Source: Rhodovarius lipocyclicus
GTDB lineage: Bacteria > Pseudomonadota > Alphaproteobacteria > Acetobacterales > Acetobacteraceae
Direction of reading: 5' to 3'
Length of the DNA stretch: 64,000 nt
Assembly (NCBI RefSeq): GCF_009900765.1
Contig: NZ_JAAABL010000001.1
Location: 310,001-374,000 of the forward strand
The notes beneath the pieces are model-generated. The model had not been told where the DNA came from. It searched no databases and worked only from the letters and a program-made list of their open reading frames with translations. Positions 60,504 to 64,000 of the stretch are shown in pieces (within the stretch, counting starts at the first letter, position 1; each line of letters opens with the position of its first letter). A program made the translations under genes and the position numbers.

Positions 60504-61704
60504 CACCACTCTCGATACCGGCGCCGAGCGGCGCATGCGCATCACCGTCTGGCGGCTGTTCTTCTGCCAGGCCCTGATGCAGGCCTCCGTGGTGGGGCAG
60601 GTCGCCATGTCGGGCATCGTGGGCAGCACGCTGTCGGGCGATACCTTCCTGGCCACCCTGCCCATGGCGCTGCAGATGCTGGCGGTCATGCTGGCCTCCA
60701 TCCCCGCGGGCATCATCTTCGCACGGCTGGGGCGCAAGGCGGGGTTCAACCTGGGCGCGCTCGCCTCCTTCGCCGGCAGCGTGCTGTTCGCGGCGGGGGT
60801 CTATCAGTCCTCCTTCCTGATCTACTGCATCGGCTCGGGCTTCGCGGGCATCGGCTTCGGCATCGCCCAGCATTACCGCTTCGCGGCGGCCGAGGTGACC
60901 CCCCCGGCCTTCCGCGCCCGCTCCATCTCCCTGGTCATGACCGGGCCGATCTTTTCCGCCGCCATCGGGCCGGAGATCGTAAAGGCCACGCATGACCTGC
61001 TGCCGCCCTTCATCTTCCTGCCCACCTATCTGGTGCTGGCCTGCCTGCCGCTGCTGTGCCTGATGCTGCTGGCCGGCACCGCCCTGCCCGCCCCCGCGCC
61101 GCGCCCCAAGGTGGCGACCCCGGTGCGGGAGATCCTGGCCCGCCCCGCCTTCGTCACGGCGGTGATCGCGGGGCTCGTCGCCTATGGCACCATGAACCTG
61201 ATCATGACGGCCACCCCGCTGGAGATGCGGCTGTGCGGCTTCGCCGTCACGGCGCCGGTCACGGTCATCCAGTGGCACGCCATGGCCATGTACGCGCCGG
61301 GCTTCGTCACCGGCCGCCTGATCACCCGCTTCGGCATCCGCCCCGTCATCATGGCGGGTGTCGCGCTGAACATCGCCTGCGTCGCCGTGACCATGAGCGG
61401 CGAGAGCTACTGGCACTTCATCGCCGGGCTGATGCTGCTCGGCGTCGGCTGGAACTTCATGTTCGTGGGGGCGACCGCCCTGCTGGCCACCGCCCACGCC
61501 CCGCATGAGCGTATCCGCGCCCAGACCACCAACGACCTGATCGTGTTCGGCACCGTGGCCTGCACCGCCCTGCTCTCGGGCGTGGTGCACGGCACGCTGG
61601 GCTGGTCGGCCCTGAATGCGGGCGTGCTGCCGGGGCTGGTCGTGGCGCTCGCCCTGATCGCCTGGCAGCAACGCCAGGCCTCGCGAAAGGTATCGCCGGC
61701 ATGA
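60496..61704 (+). CDS. MFS transporter
   Basis: 402 residues with about twelve hydrophobic segments. The A-type motif is reduced to GIIFARLGRKAGFN between TM2 and TM3, and GRLITRFGIRP follows in the second half. Overlaps the thiL stop and the start of the methyltransferase, so it is transcribed with the riboflavin/thiamine genes. Substrate unknown; multidrug/metabolite efflux is usual for this branch. Confidence 0.9.
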   Translation: MSDTTLDTGAERRMRITVWRLFFCQALMQASVVGQVAMSGIVGSTLSGDTFLATLPMALQMLAVMLASIPAGIIFARLGRKAGFNLGALASFAGSVLFAAGVYQSSFLIYCIGSGFAGIGFGIAQHYRFAAAEVTPPAFRARSISLVMTGPIFSAAIGPEIVKATHDLLPPFIFLPTYLVLACLPLLCLMLLAGTALPAPAPRPKVATPVREILARPAFVTAVIAGLVAYGTMNLIMTATPLEMRLCGFAVTAPVTVIQWHAMAMYAPGFVTGRLITRFGIRPVIMAGVALNIACVAVTMSGESYWHFIAGLMLLGVGWNFMFVGATALLATAHAPHERIRAQTTNDLIVFGTVACTALLSGVVHGTLGWSALNAGVLPGLVVALALIAWQQRQASRKVSPA

Positions 61705-62474
61705 TGCACTACCCCACCTGGAAGGCCCGTTACGACGGCGTGACCGGCTGGTTCTCCGACATGTCGGCCGGCATCATGGATGCCTTCCTGGATTTCCAGG
61801 ACCAGAAGGGCGTGCCCGGCGACATGATGGAGATCGGCGTGGCCTATGGCCGCTCCGCCCTGCTGATGAACCTGCACACCCAGCCGCGCGAGCATTTCAT
61901 CGGCGTGGACTGCAACGCCCCCCTGCTGGAACAGGCCGCCGAGCAGCTGCGCGCCCAGGGCACCGGCCAGGTCATTACCCATGGCTGCGAATCCCAGACC
62001 CTGTCGGCCGAGGATTTCCGCCCTGGCTCCGTCCGCTTCATGCATATCGATGGCGACCACGGGCGCGGCGCGCTGATGAACGACCTGACCATCGCCAACC
62101 AGGTGGTGGGGCCCGAGGGCATGCTGGTGCTGGACGATTTCCTGGCCCCGCAATTCCTGCCCGCCACCGCCGGTGTGTTCGAATGGCTGACCCTGCACCC
62201 CAAACGCTTCGAGATCGTGCTGGCCGGCCACAACAAGGCCTATCTGGCCCGCCCCGAGGCGGCGCGGGACTATCTGTTCTTCATCCGCGACCAGCTGCCC
62301 CAGGCGTTGCGCGCGCGCGGCACCACCGATTTCACCTTCTGGCGCATGTCCGAACCCGAGGATTGGCGCGGCTTCGGCGTCGCCGGCCGGCAGTGGGACC
62401 GGGATTTCGTGGGCCTCAAGGAAGATGTGAACGAGCCTGAAGGCCCGCCCAGCGAGCGCTTTGTGATCTTCTGA
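61701..62474 (+). CDS. Class I SAM-dependent methyltransferase
   Basis: 257 residues. The AdoMet-binding region is MMEIGVAYGRSALLM, with the acidic strand end HFIGVDCN. The later FMHIDGDHGRGALMNDL and GMLVLDDFLAP segments are as in Methyltransf_24-type proteins and cephalosporin-hydroxylase-like relatives. Start overlaps the MFS stop (ATGA). Substrate not evident; sugar or small-molecule O-methylation is common in the family. Confidence 0.85.
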   Translation: MMHYPTWKARYDGVTGWFSDMSAGIMDAFLDFQDQKGVPGDMMEIGVAYGRSALLMNLHTQPREHFIGVDCNAPLLEQAAEQLRAQGTGQVITHGCESQTLSAEDFRPGSVRFMHIDGDHGRGALMNDLTIANQVVGPEGMLVLDDFLAPQFLPATAGVFEWLTLHPKRFEIVLAGHNKAYLARPEAARDYLFFIRDQLPQALRARGTTDFTFWRMSEPEDWRGFGVAGRQWDRDFVGLKEDVNEPEGPPSERFVIF

Positions 62475-62481
62475 TCACGGT

Positions 62482-62525
62482 TTGATATTTCTCAAGCGCA
62501 ACGGCCTCGGTCTGACATTTGTCAA
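62482..62525. promoter_or_regulatory. Pair of FNR/FixK-like operator sites
   Basis: TTGATATTTCTCAA (62482-62495) and CTGACATTTGTCAA (62512-62525) share TGAYATTTSTCAA and start 30 bp apart, three helical turns. Each resembles the CRP/FNR-family consensus TTGAT-N4-ATCAA with one to three changes. They lie upstream of the DASS-type permease. Confidence 0.5.
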
Positions 62526-62582
62526 ATCGGTCGCACGCGGCTGCGGTCATAACTGCGCTCACCATCTGAGGAATCAGAATCC

Positions 62583-64000
62583 GTGAGCTTCAATTTCATC
62601 TCTCCGCCGGAACCGGACTCCAACCGGAAGCTGGCTTGGCTGCTGATTTCGCTGGCGCTGTATGTCGGCGTGCTGTTGCTGCCCACTCCCGCGGGCCTCA
62701 CCGCCTCCGGCCAGGTTGCCCTGGGCCTGCTGGTGCTGGTCATCGTGCTGTGGATCAGCGAATGCGTCTCCCCCGCCAACAGCGCCATCGTGCTGGTGGG
62801 CATGGCCGTGCTGGGGTTGATGGGCAAGCCCCTGCGCGCGGGCGGGCCGCCGATGACCTCCACCGCCGCGCTGAACTCCATGCTGACGGGCTTTTCCTCC
62901 ACCGCCGTGCTGCTGGTGGCGGCCGCCCTGTTCCTGGCCGTGGCGCTGAAGCTGACAGGCCTCGACCGCCGCGTGGCGCTGCTGGTGATGAGCAAGGTCG
63001 GCATCTCCCGCTCGCGCCTCATTCTGGGTGCGATGCTGGTGGGCTTCGTGCTGGCGCTGTTCATCCCCTCGGCCACCGCGCGCGTGGGCGCCGTGATCCC
63101 GATCATGGTGGGCATCGTGACCGCGCTCGGCCTGCCGGCCGCGAGCAGCCTGGGTGCCACGCTAATGATCGTGACCGCCGCCGCCTGCTCCATCTTCAAC
63201 ATGGCGGTGAAGACGGGCGCGGCCCAGAACCTGATCAGCCTGAACTTCATGCAGCAGGCCTTCGGCCACAACATCACCTGGGGCGAGTGGTTCATCACCG
63301 CCCTGCCCTTCACCCTGGCCATGTGCGTGGTGCTGTATTTCGCCGCCCTGTTGATCCTGCGCCCGGATGTGCCCGCCAAGGAGGAAGCCGAGGCGCGCCT
63401 GCGGGAGGAACTGTCCAAGCTCGGCCCCGTCAGCGCCGCGGAATGGCGGTTGATCGCGGTGGCGGTGCTGCTGCTGCTGCTGTGGTCCACCGAGGGCATG
63501 CTGCACCCCTTCGACACCACCACCACCACGCAGCTGGGCATCGCGCTGCTGCTGATGCCGCGCATCGGCGTGATGCACTGGGCCCAGGCCGAGAAGCTGA
63601 TCCCCTGGGGCACGGTGGTGCTGTTCGCCGCCGGTATCTCGCTGGGTACGCTGATGGCCACGACGGGCGCCGCCGCCTGGCTGGCGCAGACGACGCTCGG
63701 CCAGTTGGGCCTCGGGTCGCTGCCTGTCTATCTGGTGGTGGGCGCGCTGTCCCTGTTCAGCATCGTGCTGCATCTGGGCTTCGCCTCGGCCACGGGCCTG
63801 GCCAGCACGCTGATCCCGATCATGGTCGCCTTCGCGCAGACCCTGCCCTATGGCAAGGAAACCGCCTTCGGCATCGTGCTGATCCAGAGCTTCGTCGTCT
63901 CCTTCGGCTTTATCCTGCCGACCAACGCACCGCAGAACATGCTGTGCTACGGCACGGGCGCCTTTTCCATCGCGCAGTTCGCCAAGGTGGGCGTGGTCGT
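62583..64000 (+). CDS. DASS/SLC13-type anion permease (partial)
   Basis: At least 472 residues from GTG 62583, with GAGGAA upstream; it runs off the right end. Membrane protein with many helices. VLWISECVSPANSAIVL, LFIPSATARVGAVIPIM, a second AATGLAST-type half-site (LGFASATGLASTLIPIM) and FILPTNAPQNMLCYGTG match divalent-anion:sodium symporters, which carry dicarboxylates or sulfate. The two SxT-like motifs mark the substrate/sodium sites. Expression may be under the CRP/FNR-like sites just upstream. Confidence 0.88.
   Translation, partial: MSFNFISPPEPDSNRKLAWLLISLALYVGVLLLPTPAGLTASGQVALGLLVLVIVLWISECVSPANSAIVLVGMAVLGLMGKPLRAGGPPMTSTAALNSMLTGFSSTAVLLVAAALFLAVALKLTGLDRRVALLVMSKVGISRSRLILGAMLVGFVLALFIPSATARVGAVIPIMVGIVTALGLPAASSLGATLMIVTAAACSIFNMAVKTGAAQNLISLNFMQQAFGHNITWGEWFITALPFTLAMCVVLYFAALLILRPDVPAKEEAEARLREELSKLGPVSAAEWRLIAVAVLLLLLWSTEGMLHPFDTTTTTQLGIALLLMPRIGVMHWAQAEKLIPWGTVVLFAAGISLGTLMATTGAAAWLAQTTLGQLGLGSLPVYLVVGALSLFSIVLHLGFASATGLASTLIPIMVAFAQTLPYGKETAFGIVLIQSFVVSFGFILPTNAPQNMLCYGTGAFSIAQFAKVGVV

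Overview
The window is high-GC DNA that reads like an alphaproteobacterium, probably an Acetobacteraceae relative such as Roseomonas. The grounds are the GC bias, the frequent GTG starts, the ribH-nusB-thiL order, a Bug-type binding protein and an alphaproteobacterial-style LexA box. The genus is an inference. Most of the window (about 4.5-58 kb) is an accessory region built from mobile-element and phage pieces. It ends on the right at two tRNA-Gly genes, after which ordinary chromosomal genes begin.

Region by region. (1) 1-4.5 kb: two divergent groups. Leftward are a Bug-type binding protein and a TauD-like dioxygenase. Rightward are an MBL-fold hydrolase, a dehydrogenase carrying every residue I recall as catalytic in phosphite dehydrogenase PtxD, and a LysR regulator placed like PtxE. 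(2) 4.5-8.7 kb: a decayed IS110 transposase and phage replication remnants. (3) 8.8-17.2 kb: a type I restriction system, hsdM-hsdS-(nuclease-like ORF)-hsdR. hsdM is cut by an IS3-family element whose exact boundaries and 3-bp target duplication are visible. (4) 17.5-25.1 kb: a mercury operon (merR divergent from merT-merP-merF-merA), a frameshifted arsenite-type transporter, a P-type ATPase fragment abutting a YqeB-like fragment, and dedA and uppP. (5) 25.2-31.8 kb: a run of ABC exporter, secreted protein, cytochrome b, response regulator and histidine kinase genes, followed by a PepSY protein and a COG4705 membrane protein. (6) 32-37.6 kb: a second copy of a phage-like protein; a sigma-54 activator followed by a sigma-54 promoter, a flavin reductase and a luciferase-like monooxygenase; then gene remnants. 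(7) 37.7-49 kb: a small phage or satellite-like element with capsid protein, terminase small subunit-like HTH protein, VapE-type primase, a striking inverted array of 9-bp repeats upstream of the primase region, and a DUF2924/large serine recombinase module. (8) 49.2-56.3 kb: a candidate defence cassette of small resolvase with its own 28-bp dyad, XRE-ImmA/IrrE protein, DUF4411 PIN-like protein, beta-class DNA methyltransferase and helicase. (9) 56.7-57.9 kb: an intact-looking second IS3-family element with a 4-bp target duplication. (10) 58.3-64 kb: tRNA-Gly x2, ribH, nusB, thiL, an MFS transporter, a methyltransferase and a DASS-type permease running off the right end.

Two intergenic segments 41 kb apart (17.5 and 58.1 kb) are diverged copies of one element and share paired stems. 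They may encode a structured RNA or mark an island boundary. Function calls rest on motif recognition by eye. Comparisons with named proteins are from memory, and no database search was run.
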